Source of the DNA: DAOTVC01 sp034437215
GTDB lineage: Bacteria > Chloroflexota > Anaerolineae > B4-G1 > SLSP01
Reading direction: 5' to 3'
DNA: 64,000 nt
Assembly (NCBI GenBank): GCA_034437215.1
Contig: DAOTVC010000101.1
Location: 16,265 to 80,264, forward strand
The position numbers were made by a program, and so were the translations under genes. Position 1 is the first letter of the stretch. Each line of letters begins with the position of its first letter. Positions 48,813 through 58,424 of the stretch are shown here, one piece after another. The notes under the pieces were generated by a model. That model was not told where the DNA came from. It worked only from the letters and a program-made list of their open reading frames with translations, and ran no database searches.

Positions 48813-48911
48813 GGGTGTGTTTCCACCCATTTGGGAGCCGTCCCCGGTTGAAACGTGAGACGCGAGGGTCTTACGTGTCACGCTTCGGCTTAACTCAACT
48901 GCAACACACCC
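48813..48911. other. Nested inverted repeats between tilS and the kinase gene
   Basis: GGGTGTGTT (48813-48821) and AACACACCC (48903-48911) enclose further pairs: GTTGA/TCAAC and CGTGAGAC/GTCTTACG (one G-U). Together they predict a ~99-base branched hairpin. It could be a terminator/processing structure, a small RNA or an insertion-derived element. Confidence 0.5.
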
Positions 48912-48952
48912 CCGTCAGGACACTAGTTGACAGCGGGTGAAAGGTGAGAGCC

Positions 48953-50428
48953 TCACACCGCGCGGCGGAACTCCAGGCGCAGGACGCGCTGGCTGCCCGG
49001 CTTCACGATGGCCTCCTCGCTCAGGCGCTCCCCGGCGACCCAGAGGATCTCCTCGCCTGCGACGAGCAGGGGCAGGTGTTCGCGCCAGGCCCAGGGCACC
49101 TTCGCGTTGATGAGAAAGTCGCTCAACCGCACCTCGGCGCCGCCCATCCCCTGGGGCCGAAAGCGATCGCCCTCCCGCCGCGTGCGCAGACGGGGCCGGT
49201 CCTCCAGCGCCTCCGCGTCCATCCAGGCCACGAGGGGCTGGGGGTTGGTGACGATGGTGCCCAGCTCCCAGGCCTCGACCTCTGCGATATGAAAGGACCA
49301 GCCCTCCGGCAGAGGGGTCGTCCCGGGCACGGTCACGGGGATGACCGCCGCCTGCTCCAGCCAAGGACGGTCCTCGGGCAGGTGCAGAGCCGCCTCGTCT
49401 CCGATGACGAGGGTCTGGTACCGTACCTCCAGGACGAGGCCCCGGGGCAGCGTGGCCTGCGCCCCCGTCCTGCCGGAGCGCGCCACCGCGACGGCGTCCT
49501 CGACGTGCACGAAGCTCACGTCCCGCAGCGTCTCCCGCAGTCGGTAGGCGGCCCGGCGCACGAGGGCCCGCTGCACCGCCAGAGGTCTGGCACGCCAGCC
49601 CTCGAGATCAAAGGCCAACGCGTCCTCGTAAGCATAGACGAGGAGCGCCTCCCACGCCGCGTCGAAGTCTGCCTCCAGCAGTTCGTAGTCGGCCCGTACC
49701 ACCTCGGCCAGGTGCCGGAGGCGCTCGCTGATCTGCGGGCTGATCCCCGCCAGATAGGGCAGCACCTCGTGGCGCAGCTGGTTGCGGAAGAAGGTCGTGT
49801 CCAGATTCGTGCGGTCGAAGCGCGGCTCCAGCCCCCGCTCCTCACAGTAGGCCTCGATCTCCTCCCGCGGCGTCTGCAGGAGGGGCCGCACGAGGCGCAG
49901 GGCGGGCAGCACCTGCCCCGCCTCTGCGGGGGGAGTCCCGTAGACCGGCAAGCGGCTGTCGGGCAGCATCCCACGCAGGCCCCCGGGACCCGCGCCGCGC
50001 AGCAGGTGCATGAGCACCGTCTCGGCCTGGTCGTCGGCGTTGTGGGCCACGGCAATGCGCCGTGCTCCCTCCCGCTGGGCCACCCGCGCCAGAAAATTAT
50101 ACCGCACCCACCGGGCGGCCTCCTCCAGCGCCAGCCCCTTCTCCCGGGCGATGGCGGGAAGGTCGACCCGCTCCAGCGTCCAGGAGAGGCCATATCCCTC
50201 CGCCCGCTCCACGACGAGATCGGCGTCGGCGTCGGCCTCCACACCCCGAATGCCGTGATGGAGGTGGGCGACCTGCAGGCGCAGGTCCCACTCGGGGGCC
50301 AGGCGCGCCAACAGATCGAGCAGCGCGACGGAGTCGGGCCCGCCGGAGACCCCCACCACCACACCCCCGCCCGGCTCCAGGAGCCCATGGCGTCGGATGT
50401 ACTCAAGAACGTCAAGGAGTAGATCCAT
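48953..50428 (-). CDS. tilS: tRNA(Ile)-lysidine synthase TilS
   Basis: This 491-residue enzyme converts C34 of the CAU anticodon to lysidine, so that the tRNA reads AUA as Ile. The N-type ATP pyrophosphatase loop is SGGPDS (28-33); HLHHGIRG and AVAHNADDQAETVLMHLLRG are further signatures, and the C-terminal TilS domains are present (LRTRREGDRFRPQGMGG, VPWAWREHLPLLVAG). ATG at 50428 has GAGG upstream; eight codons upstream are dispensable. Confidence 0.96.
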   Translation of the reverse strand: MDLLLDVLEYIRRHGLLEPGGGVVVGVSGGPDSVALLDLLARLAPEWDLRLQVAHLHHGIRGVEADADADLVVERAEGYGLSWTLERVDLPAIAREKGLALEEAARWVRYNFLARVAQREGARRIAVAHNADDQAETVLMHLLRGAGPGGLRGMLPDSRLPVYGTPPAEAGQVLPALRLVRPLLQTPREEIEAYCEERGLEPRFDRTNLDTTFFRNQLRHEVLPYLAGISPQISERLRHLAEVVRADYELLEADFDAAWEALLVYAYEDALAFDLEGWRARPLAVQRALVRRAAYRLRETLRDVSFVHVEDAVAVARSGRTGAQATLPRGLVLEVRYQTLVIGDEAALHLPEDRPWLEQAAVIPVTVPGTTPLPEGWSFHIAEVEAWELGTIVTNPQPLVAWMDAEALEDRPRLRTRREGDRFRPQGMGGAEVRLSDFLINAKVPWAWREHLPLLVAGEEILWVAGERLSEEAIVKPGSQRVLRLEFRRAV

Positions 50429-50514
50429 GGCCTCTACCGGGGCGCAGCACACGCCGGCTGCCGGGCAGTCAACACCTCACCTCCAGTACGAGATCGTCCA
50501 GAGGGGTATCCCAC

Positions 50515-51804
50515 CTAGAGGGAGACGACCGTTCCGCAGTAGTCACAGGTGACCTGCTGCATCCCCTTGTAGATGGTGGGCAGTTGGGCGCCGCAGGAGG
50601 GGCACTTGGTCGGCACAGAGACCTCGGCAGCCGTCGTCGCCTCGACGGGGGCGACCTGCTCCTCGACCACGGCTGCGGAGGAGGGAGCGGCGCTGTCGTA
50701 GCGTTCGGCTTCGAACTGTCCTTCGCGCGCTCGACGCAGCAGCCGGGCCCACTCGTCGTTGTCGGCTCCCTTGAGATTCAAAGCGACCTGGGGGGGGGCG
50801 TCACCGCCCTCCATGCGCAGGGTCAGGAGCTCCTGGCGGGCCTTGAGGAAGCCCTTCTCATCCTGGGTCTCGAGAACCTCGATTCCGCCGATGGGACCCT
50901 GCCAGAGGAGCTCCTGCACCTTCTCCTTCTCGGTGGTGATAAAGAGAAACTTCTTGGTCGCCACCTCTTGACGCTGCTCGAAGAGCAACCGTCCCTCGGT
51001 GAGGAAGAGATGGCCGGGAATGGGCTCCGTCCCCTTGGCCAGCCACTCGGCCTCGGTCGCCGCAACGGGGTGCTCCTCGGGGAAGAGCTGGAACTTGGCC
51101 TCTTCAAAGGCATCCAGCATGCTCTCCACCGAACGCAGCTCCGTCTCGAAACTCCAGAGCTCGTTCTGGGTCTGGTCGAAGGCCCCTGCAACCCGCTGTT
51201 CGGCCTCGCGTACCTGGCGCTCGAGATCCCAGATCCGGTCCTCGGCGGCGTCGAGCAGGGAGGGATTGCGATTAGCGCGATCGATGAGATTGTTGACGTC
51301 ATTGACAGAGGTGCCCAGCAGATTCCGCTCCTGCTGCAGGGAACGGGTCGCCGTCCGTTGCTGGGTGGGCCATTGGCGCTTGAAGGTACGCGCCCGGTCC
51401 TCCCAGCCGCGACCGAAGATGTAACCGCGAGCCCGCAATCGCTCCACCCGATGGTCGAGCGTATTGATCCGGGTCCCGACGTCCTCCATGCGATCCAGCA
51501 CGGTGGTGAGAGCCGCCGTCCCCGCCACCCGCGACCAGTTGGAGCTGAGGGTGGAGAGCCGGGCCTGGCGCTCGGCGCGCAGGTCCTGGGCCGTCGAGGG
51601 AGAGGCGGAGGGAGCCGGCCGGCTGTCCTTGGACACCTGAGATTTCAGTTCCGAGCCCTGCCTGGGCGTCTTGGATTTGGGACGGGAGGAGACGGAGGAG
51701 GGCGATTTAGGCCGCACGCTCCTGCTTTTAGGTGCGGTGCGAGAACTCGAAGGCTTCTTCTTACGACCACTGTTGCTGCTCTTCAGCGATGACTGCTTCG
51801 CCAT
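50515..51804 (-). CDS. Unknown protein: basic Ser/Lys-rich tail, coiled coil, C-terminal zinc ribbon
   Basis: This 429-residue protein has three parts. Residues 1-70 are Ser/Lys/Arg/Pro-rich and probably disordered (KSSNSGRKKKPSSSRTAPKS). A long coiled-coil region follows (RINTLDHRVERLRARGYIFG, RQVREAEQRVAGAFDQTQNE). Next comes a globular segment with LFLTEGRLLFEQRQEVATKK and GPIGGIEVLETQDE, resembling a GRAM/PH-like fold. The end is a zinc ribbon, CPSCG and CDYCG. ATG at 51804 has AGGAGA upstream. No function is known; nucleic-acid or membrane-lipid contact is possible. Confidence 0.82.
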   Translation of the reverse strand: MAKQSSLKSSNSGRKKKPSSSRTAPKSRSVRPKSPSSVSSRPKSKTPRQGSELKSQVSKDSRPAPSASPSTAQDLRAERQARLSTLSSNWSRVAGTAALTTVLDRMEDVGTRINTLDHRVERLRARGYIFGRGWEDRARTFKRQWPTQQRTATRSLQQERNLLGTSVNDVNNLIDRANRNPSLLDAAEDRIWDLERQVREAEQRVAGAFDQTQNELWSFETELRSVESMLDAFEEAKFQLFPEEHPVAATEAEWLAKGTEPIPGHLFLTEGRLLFEQRQEVATKKFLFITTEKEKVQELLWQGPIGGIEVLETQDEKGFLKARQELLTLRMEGGDAPPQVALNLKGADNDEWARLLRRAREGQFEAERYDSAAPSSAAVVEEQVAPVEATTAAEVSVPTKCPSCGAQLPTIYKGMQQVTCDYCGTVVSL

Positions 51805-51930
51805 AGCGGTTCTCCTTACAAATAGTCGGATAGTCTTCAGTCCAACGGTCAGGTAGTCATCCTGGTGCTTGAACGCGCTGCGCAAGCACGATGGCCCCTC
51901 GATTCGACGCTGGGGACCGTCGGGCGACCC

Positions 51931-53026
51931 CTAGCGCTTACCCTCCCCCACGCCCTCTTGCAAGTAAGCCTCCATGAAAGGGTCAAGATCCCCGTCGAGG
52001 ACGGCTTCCACGCTCCCCGTCTCGTGGTCCGTCCGGTGATCCTTGACCATGTGGTAGGGATGCAGCACGTAGGAGCGGATCTGATTGCCCCACCCCGCGT
52101 CGGTGTGCTCCCCCTTCAACGCCTCGATCTGTTGTCTGCGCTTCTCCTCCTCGAGCTGAATGAGACGGGCCTTGAGGATGCGCAGGGCCGTCTCACGATT
52201 CTGCGACTGGGAACGTTCGTTCTGACAGGCGACGACGATGCCGCTGGGCAGGTGGCGGATACGCACCGCCGTCTCGTTCTTTTGCATGTGCTGCCCGCCC
52301 GCCGAGGAGGCTCGGAAGGTCTCGATCTCCAGGTCGTCGGGGTTGATCTCCACCTCGATCTCCTCTCCCAGATCGGGCCAGACCTCCATCAGGGCAAAGG
52401 AGGTATGGCGCCGGTGGGCCGAATCGAAGGGCGAAAGGCGAACCAGCCGGTGGACGCCCCGCTCGGCCTTGAGATAGCCGTAGGCGTAGCGCCCGTCCAC
52501 GGCGACGGTGGCGCTCTTCAACCCCTCGCCCTCCCCCGTCACCGAGTCGAGGATCTCGACCTTGAAACCTCGCTGCTCGGCCCACCGCAGATACATGCGC
52601 AGGAGCATCTGTGCCCAATCCTCGGCGTCGATTCCGCCCGCGCCCGAATGCAGGGCGACGATAGCCGCGCCCCTGTCGTACTTCCCCGAGAGCATCAGCC
52701 GGAACTCCGCCCGCTCCAGCTCCTCCTGGAGTTCGCCGGCCTCGCTCGCCAGATCCGGCAGCAGCTCCTCGTCGGCGAGCGCGTAGAGCTCCTGCAAATC
52801 CTCGACCTGCTGCCGCAGGCCCTGCCAATAGGAGACCTCGTCCTGCAGCTCCGAGAGGCGCTGCATGGTCATCCGGGCGGACTCCGGATTGTTCCAGAGA
52901 TTGGGGTCCGCCGCCTTCTCCTCTAACTCAGCCAGCTCCTGGTAGCTCCCAGGTAGGTCAAAGACGCCTCCAGATGGCTTCGATGCGGGCAGCGAGATCT
53001 TCGATACGTTCGTTCAGTTCGGTCAC
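51931..53026 (-). CDS. prfB: Peptide chain release factor 2, expressed by programmed +1 frameshift
   Basis: RF2 ends translation at UGA and UAA. From GTG at 53026 (AGGAGG eight bases upstream) the first frame encodes VTELNERIEDLAARIEAIWRR then CTT TGA. Shifting +1 at CTT TGA C continues DLPGSYQELAELEEK... into the main frame, which holds the stop-codon-reading SPF (LSPFDSAHRRH) and the peptidyl-hydrolysing GGQ (SAGGQHMQKN). Total length is about 364 residues, as expected. The main-frame part read alone would lack the N-terminal domain, so the frameshift is needed. Confidence 0.95.
52955..52976 (-). promoter_or_regulatory. Programmed +1 frameshift site of prfB
   Basis: The minus strand reads TGGAGGCGTCTTTGAC: the Shine-Dalgarno-like GGAGG, three bases, the slippery CTT (52961-52963), the TGA (52958-52960) and the following C. 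This is the autoregulatory site known from RF2 genes. Confidence 0.93.
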
Positions 53027-53050
53027 AGTCAATGCCTCCTAAAAAATAAA

Positions 53051-53085
53051 GGGATCAGGGAGTGGGGATTAGGGATCGGGAAGGA
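53051..53085. repeat. Heptameric GGGATCA/GGGATTA repeats upstream of prfB
   Basis: Units in register: GGGATCA, GGGAGTG, GGGATTA, GGGATCG, GGAAGGA. Confidence 0.7.
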
Positions 53086-53176
53086 GAGTATAGGATGGTT
53101 GCTTCGATCCCTAGCCCCAGTCCACCGTTTGTCGTGTCACCCCGGCGGCGTGCCGGGAAATCTATCGTCTCTACAG

Positions 53177-54079
53177 TCAGCGGTCGGGGGCCATGAGCCC
53201 CTGGATGAAGGCCTCCCGGTCGAAGGGCGTCAGATCCTCCAACGTCTCGCCGGTTCCGACGTAGCGGATGGGCAGCCCCAGCTGGTTGCCGATGGAGAGC
53301 ACCATCCCGCCTTTCGCGCTGCCGTCGAGTTTGGCGAGGATCACGCCCGAGACCTTGACGGCTTCGAGGAAGTGCCGGGCCTGCGAGAGGCCATTCTGGC
53401 CCGTCGTGGCGTCCAGAACGAGCAGCGTCTCGTGGGGAGCCCAGGCCACCCGCTTGGAGACGATGCGCCGGATCTTCTCCAGCTCCGCCATCAGGTTGTG
53501 TTGGGTGTGCAGCCTTCCCGCCGTGTCGATGATGAGGGTATCCATCCCCCTCGACTTGGCAACCTGGATGGCGTCGTAGACGACGGCGCCGGGGTCACCC
53601 CCGGGCTCTCCCTCGACGACGGGGACGCCCACCCGCTCCCCCCAGATGCCCAGCTGATCGACGGCGGCAGCCCGGAAGGTATCAGCCGCGGCCAGCATCA
53701 CCTGACGCCCCTCGCGCTTCATGTGCTGGGCCAGCTTGGCGATGCTCGTCGTCTTGCCCGAGCCGTTGACGCCCACCACGAGGATGACCGCCAGGGGCCA
53801 GTCGAGGTTCAGCGGCCCACCCTCGGGCAGCAGCAGCGCGAGCTCCTCGAGCAGGACCTCCTGCAGATCCGAGGTCTTGTAGAGCCCCTCCTCGCGCACC
53901 CGTTCGCGCAGGCGCTCCACCAGCTGGAGCGAGGTCTGGACCCCGACGTCCCCCTGAATCAGGAGGGCCTCGAGATCCTCCCAGGTCTCGTCCTCGATCT
54001 CACCGGCGCCCAGCACGTTGACGATCTGGCCGAAGACAGCGTTCCGTGTCTTACGTAAGCTCTCGAAGATACCTTTCAT
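53177..54079 (-). CDS. ftsY: Signal recognition particle receptor FtsY
   Basis: This 300-residue SRP GTPase docks the ribosome-SRP complex at the membrane. It has the N domain, the G1 loop GVNGSGKTT, AAADTFRAAAVDQL, IIDTAGR and DGSAKGG. The acidic A domain of longer FtsY proteins is absent, so this is the minimal NG form. ATG at 54079 has GGAGG at 54084-54088; the GTG one codon earlier is too close to it. Confidence 0.96.
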   Translation of the reverse strand: MKGIFESLRKTRNAVFGQIVNVLGAGEIEDETWEDLEALLIQGDVGVQTSLQLVERLRERVREEGLYKTSDLQEVLLEELALLLPEGGPLNLDWPLAVILVVGVNGSGKTTSIAKLAQHMKREGRQVMLAAADTFRAAAVDQLGIWGERVGVPVVEGEPGGDPGAVVYDAIQVAKSRGMDTLIIDTAGRLHTQHNLMAELEKIRRIVSKRVAWAPHETLLVLDATTGQNGLSQARHFLEAVKVSGVILAKLDGSAKGGMVLSIGNQLGLPIRYVGTGETLEDLTPFDREAFIQGLMAPDR

Positions 54080-54233
54080 CACACCTCCGTGGGGGAATTA
54101 TAGTCGAGGAGAGGGGTGCGTCAACCGCGCGTGCCAGAGGAGACACACTTGGCCCTCGAAAACACCGACCAGGGGCCGGGGGCCTCGGCCCTGCGCCCTC
54201 GTCCTTGGACAGGTGCGCCCGCCTCCGGGAGAG

Positions 54234-56480
54234 CTACCACCAGCGGCCCTCCTCGACGCGCACCCCCCACTCCGCGAGGAGCTCGAGGACCTCGTCCCAG
54301 TGCTTCTCGTTGACGACGGCGAGGGGCCCCCCCTTGGTGAGGGGGCGCAGCCAACGGCTGAGAAGCCGATCGGATCCCCGCAGCTCCTCGAGTACCTGGG
54401 CGCTCTCCAGGCGCAGCAGGCGCACCTCCGCCGTCTGCGCCTTCCCGTAGTGGGCCATCCAGGCCTTGACGCGCTTCACCCAGGCATCGTCCAGAGGACG
54501 GCCCGTCATCTCCTCCACAAGGCCCACCACCTCGGGCGCCGTCATCCCCGAGTGGCCCGCCTCCCGGATGCTCTCCGCCGTGAGCTCCCAGCCCCCGTCG
54601 CGCTCCTCGGCGAAGCGCCGCACGGTCCCCGTCACGTAGAGACTGGGCAGGGGAACCCGCGAGACCAGGCGCCCGTCCTGCCAGCGGAGGCTGTGAGGGA
54701 GATCGGCCTTAGGCCCCTGGGAGAGGGCCGGCAGGAGCTCCATCTCCCAGAGGCGGCGCTCGACCTTGGGGGCCGCCTCCGCGTCGACGTAGGCCGTCTG
54801 CTCCCCGAGAGGCTGCAGGAGCCCGCGGAGAGGCGCGTCGTCGAGCAGGCGCTGCAGCAGAGCCGCACTCTCCACGTGCAGCACGAGGACGTCCTGCCGG
54901 ACGGTGATCCGCTCGTGCTGCGCCCCCCACTCCCGGATGGTACGGGCGACGTTCTGAGGTACGGGCTGCTCCGTGACCCGCTCCAGGAAGGCCAGGATCT
55001 CGGGGATGGAGCGCCCCGTCTGCAGCGCCCCATAGATGCTCTGCCGGGTCACCCGATAGCCGATGGTCGCAGTCTCGACCTGCTCCCGCTCCGTCAACCG
55101 CTCGATCTCGACGAGGCTCGCCAGGGACACCGGCCCGAGAGCCAGGAGCTGAAAGTCGGGCTGCAAGACCACCTGTCCCTGCCCACTCTCCTTGGCTTCC
55201 CAACTCTCCCCCAAGAGCGCCGCCCTGCCCAGAGGCGAAAGGCGCACCGTCGAAGGAAGCTGGTCCCCCTCATCGTATCCCAGATAGAGCACCCCGGTCC
55301 TCACCAGGGGATCGAGGAGGTGCAGAAGGGCCGTCTGTTCTGCCTGCCGCAGGTTGCGGGTCAGCTTCGTCTTGCGGACCTCCTTGTTCTCGCCCCAGCT
55401 GTACCAGTCGAGGCGCCGGTAGAGATCGTCCAACGTCTCCCCGCTGTAGATGAAGGCTCCCGGTCGACCACCGTTGAGCAGGGTCAACATGTCCGCGACC
55501 GGGAGCCAGAAGGCCTCGGAGAGAGAGCCGAGGAGATCGAGAAGCTGGACGAAGAGCAGGGAGAGGGGGTGGGCGCTGGGGACACCGTAGACGTAGACGT
55601 CCTGAACGATAGATCCGAGGTTGATCCCTTCGAAAAAGGCCACCTGCCCCAGGCTGCGGAGCACCTGTTTGACCTGGGCATCCAGGGGCTGCTGCCAGAA
55701 GTCGAAGGCCTTCTCGTCCACGAAAGCGAAGATCTCCCCCTCCTGCTCGACGAGCAGCTCCAGATCCATGAGGAGCTCGATCATCATCTCCAGATCCTCC
55801 TCGACCTCTTCGAGATCGGAACCCATCGCCTCGGCGACCCGGCGCCGGTCGCGCTTGTAGAGCCCGCCGGCTTTGAGAGCGCGTCCCGGCTCCCGGCGCA
55901 GCTCGGCCCAGACGAAGAAGAGCTGCCGGATGAAGACCTCGCCGTCCTGCTCCACGACGCGCGCCGGAGGGCGGGCCTCCAGCTGGTGGGGGTTCGTCTC
56001 CGGGAGAGAGAGCAGCTCCCGGGGCAGGACCTGCAGGACCTCAGGCGGGATGCCCACCGTATCGATGGGGAAGAAGTCCCGGCGTGACCTCATCCCGGGC
56101 GGCTCCGTGAGGTTGACCACCAGGCCTGTGAGGAGGATGGCGCGCATCACGTCGTCAAAGAAGGGCAGCAACGAATCCGGCCCGATCCCTTTGCGCTTCT
56201 CCACCCGTACCAACCCCGCCATCACCAGGGGGGTCACCAGGTCCATACGGGAGACCCGACCCCCGGCATCGAGGATGATGGCCAGGATAGCCCGCTCAGC
56301 GGCGGAGAGCGCCGCGATGAAGTCGGGGGAGGCGGCGCGGCGCGGGATGGCCTCGACGAGGGCATCGACGGCCTCGGCCTTGGTCAACCCGGTGGTTGTT
56401 TCAAAGAGCCCGAGGTTGATGGCGATATCCTTGACCACCCCGGCAGAGTAGGCCTCGAGAGAGACACGCAGCGATTCCAT
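54234..56480 (-). CDS. Helicase-associated protein with XPB/Ssl2-like C-terminal (Helicase_C_3) domain, no motor
   Basis: This 748-residue protein has no Walker motifs. It begins MESLRVSLEAYSAGVVKDIA and contains winged-helix-like segments (SAAERAILAIILDAGGRVSR). Near residues 480-600 is the module VVLQPDFQLLALGPVSLASL, ERLTEREQVETATIGYRVTR, QSIYGALQTGRSIPEILAFL, typical of the Helicase_C_3 domain found next to XPB helicases. ATG at 56480 is preceded by GGAGGAGTAAG, directly at the stop of the previous gene. It is the last gene of the XPB-sfsA operon. In mycobacteria a protein of this type is also encoded beside XPB; a DNA-repair role is inferred. Confidence 0.85.
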   Translation of the reverse strand: MESLRVSLEAYSAGVVKDIAINLGLFETTTGLTKAEAVDALVEAIPRRAASPDFIAALSAAERAILAIILDAGGRVSRMDLVTPLVMAGLVRVEKRKGIGPDSLLPFFDDVMRAILLTGLVVNLTEPPGMRSRRDFFPIDTVGIPPEVLQVLPRELLSLPETNPHQLEARPPARVVEQDGEVFIRQLFFVWAELRREPGRALKAGGLYKRDRRRVAEAMGSDLEEVEEDLEMMIELLMDLELLVEQEGEIFAFVDEKAFDFWQQPLDAQVKQVLRSLGQVAFFEGINLGSIVQDVYVYGVPSAHPLSLLFVQLLDLLGSLSEAFWLPVADMLTLLNGGRPGAFIYSGETLDDLYRRLDWYSWGENKEVRKTKLTRNLRQAEQTALLHLLDPLVRTGVLYLGYDEGDQLPSTVRLSPLGRAALLGESWEAKESGQGQVVLQPDFQLLALGPVSLASLVEIERLTEREQVETATIGYRVTRQSIYGALQTGRSIPEILAFLERVTEQPVPQNVARTIREWGAQHERITVRQDVLVLHVESAALLQRLLDDAPLRGLLQPLGEQTAYVDAEAAPKVERRLWEMELLPALSQGPKADLPHSLRWQDGRLVSRVPLPSLYVTGTVRRFAEERDGGWELTAESIREAGHSGMTAPEVVGLVEEMTGRPLDDAWVKRVKAWMAHYGKAQTAEVRLLRLESAQVLEELRGSDRLLSRWLRPLTKGGPLAVVNEKHWDEVLELLAEWGVRVEEGRWW

Positions 56481-56481
56481 C

Positions 56482-58407
56482 TTACTCCTCCACCTTCGGC
56501 AGGTAACCCTTCGCCTCCATCCCCCTGACGACGGCAGCGGCGCGCTCTCCGTCCAGGAGGGCCGTCCGCGCGTTGACGAGACCGAGGAGGGCGTCGGGCA
56601 GTTCGGGCACCGCCACCTGGAGCTCCTGCAGCGTGAAATCATCCGACGTGATCAACGCCGCCTGGTGGGGGTAGAGGCGGACGCGCCCGTAGCGCGCCCA
56701 CCACCCCTGCCACCAGGCCGGCACGGGCTCGGGGAGCGCAGGTCCGGCGCTCTCCACCCACGAAGCGGAGAGGGACTCGGGGGTCTCCCCCGCTTCGAAG
56801 GCCCGGTGCAGGCGCTCCACGTCCGCCTCGTAGAGAAGCGCGTCCTCCCGCATCCCCGCCGGACGCGCCCACTGCTGCAGGTGACGGATCAGGGGCCCGG
56901 GCACCGGGGGGGGCACCAGGAGCGCCTCCTCGTCGGGAAGCCAGGTCAGCGGACGCTCCTCCCGGGGGGCGACCTCATCCAGGGGGTAGCTCTCGCGGCG
57001 TTTCCAGAGGAGATCCTGCAGGTGGTGCAGGCGCAGGCCGATCACGACATCGTGCTCGTCGACGAGCACGTCGGCCAGTCCCAGCCAGCGCAGGGGGCCG
57101 CGGGCCATGGCGCGCAGGTAGAGCTCCAGAAAGCCCTCCCACCCCTCGAAGGTGCTCACCAACTCAAGGTTGGATACGGACAGCAGGGCCTCGCCCTCGG
57201 GCAGCAGCCGTAGCAGTGGATCGAGCACCTCCTCCACCCCCAACCAGGTATCGTGAGGCAGGAAGGAGAGATAGTCGAGGACGAGGGAGCGCAGGCGCTG
57301 CATGATAAGCTGTAAATTGGTCAGGAACTGGACCTCCACGTAGGGGCGATAGTGGAGCCGCGCCTCCACCTCCCCGGCCCGCCAGAGCGGCCAGAAGGCG
57401 CTCCAATCGTTGACCCATTCGTACCAGGTGAGCAGCTGCGCCAGCTGCCGCCCGGGCGGCAGGGCCAGGAACTCCTCGGTGCGCTGCGCCTCCAGGTGGA
57501 TGGGTGAACCGGGACGGAAGATGATACCGGCGCTCAGCAGGTAGTAGAGAAACTCGACCCCCTGGGAGGAGATCCCCAAGGCTGCGGAGAGGGTGGAGAG
57601 GGCCGCCGCCTCCGGCTGGGGCTCCGGCGCCATAAGCTTCAGATCCCACGAAGGAGGTCGATTGGCCTTCTTGAAGCTGCGCGCGCTCTCGGGCGTGGGC
57701 ACCACCTGCCGGAAGGGCGAGCGATTGCTCTGCGGAAAGGGGGACCACGTCCGGGTGGGCCGCAGCTCGTAAGCCTCCGATTGCACGAGCCCCACGAACT
57801 GCTGGATGCTCACGAGCAGGCGCTGGGGGTCGCCCTCCAGCACCTGGGTCCCGCCGGGCACCTGCAGCGTGGGCAGGGAGAGGTAGAGTTCGGGCAGCCG
57901 GGGCATGAGGATCTCCGGGAAGACCAGCCCACCTTCGGCGTCCAGCCCCAAACCGGCCTCGAGAATCTCCTCGTAGAGCATCTCCGGTCGGGTGGAGAAG
58001 GGACGCAGCATGAAGATCTGCTGGCGTCCGGGCAGGTAGCCGAGGATCCGGAGGTTGAGCAGCAGTTGGACGAAAAAGTCCTGAGTCTCGGGGCGCAGCG
58101 AAGCCAGCGCCACCAGGATGCGGCTGGGGTCGAGGAAGATTTCGACCAGCTGCTGGGCCAGATCGATCCGCGCCCGCCCGTAGGGATCGCCCCCCAGCTC
58201 CGTGATCTGCTGCCTCAGGAAGGCGACGGGCCACTCCTCCCTCACGATCCGCTCCACCGCCTGCTGCACCGGGTCGCGGGAGTCCCTACTCCCGGTCAGA
58301 CGGACAGGCTGGGAGGCCAGGGGCTTGACTTGCCGGTAGCCCAGATCAGGCGCCGTCTCCTCCAGCTGCTGTGCGTAGCTCTCTGCGTCGTACTCGAAGA
58401 TGCTCAT
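56482..58407 (-). CDS. Large protein of unknown function in XPB operon
   Basis: This 641-residue soluble protein shows no nuclease or ATPase motif. The N-terminal half has helical, winged-helix-like segments (VQQAVERIVREEWPVAFLRQ, TQDFFVQLLLNLRILGYLPG); the C-terminus ends in LYPHQAALITSDDFTLQELQ and a region resembling the helicase-associated domain of its neighbour. The two downstream proteins may share ancestry. ATG at 58407 has AGAGGA seven bases upstream and is preferred to GTG at 58413. It lies 17 bp after sfsA and abuts the following gene. Confidence 0.8.
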   Translation of the reverse strand: MSIFEYDAESYAQQLEETAPDLGYRQVKPLASQPVRLTGSRDSRDPVQQAVERIVREEWPVAFLRQQITELGGDPYGRARIDLAQQLVEIFLDPSRILVALASLRPETQDFFVQLLLNLRILGYLPGRQQIFMLRPFSTRPEMLYEEILEAGLGLDAEGGLVFPEILMPRLPELYLSLPTLQVPGGTQVLEGDPQRLLVSIQQFVGLVQSEAYELRPTRTWSPFPQSNRSPFRQVVPTPESARSFKKANRPPSWDLKLMAPEPQPEAAALSTLSAALGISSQGVEFLYYLLSAGIIFRPGSPIHLEAQRTEEFLALPPGRQLAQLLTWYEWVNDWSAFWPLWRAGEVEARLHYRPYVEVQFLTNLQLIMQRLRSLVLDYLSFLPHDTWLGVEEVLDPLLRLLPEGEALLSVSNLELVSTFEGWEGFLELYLRAMARGPLRWLGLADVLVDEHDVVIGLRLHHLQDLLWKRRESYPLDEVAPREERPLTWLPDEEALLVPPPVPGPLIRHLQQWARPAGMREDALLYEADVERLHRAFEAGETPESLSASWVESAGPALPEPVPAWWQGWWARYGRVRLYPHQAALITSDDFTLQELQVAVPELPDALLGLVNARTALLDGERAAAVVRGMEAKGYLPKVEE

Positions 58408-58424
58408 GTTCACGTCCTCTATCT

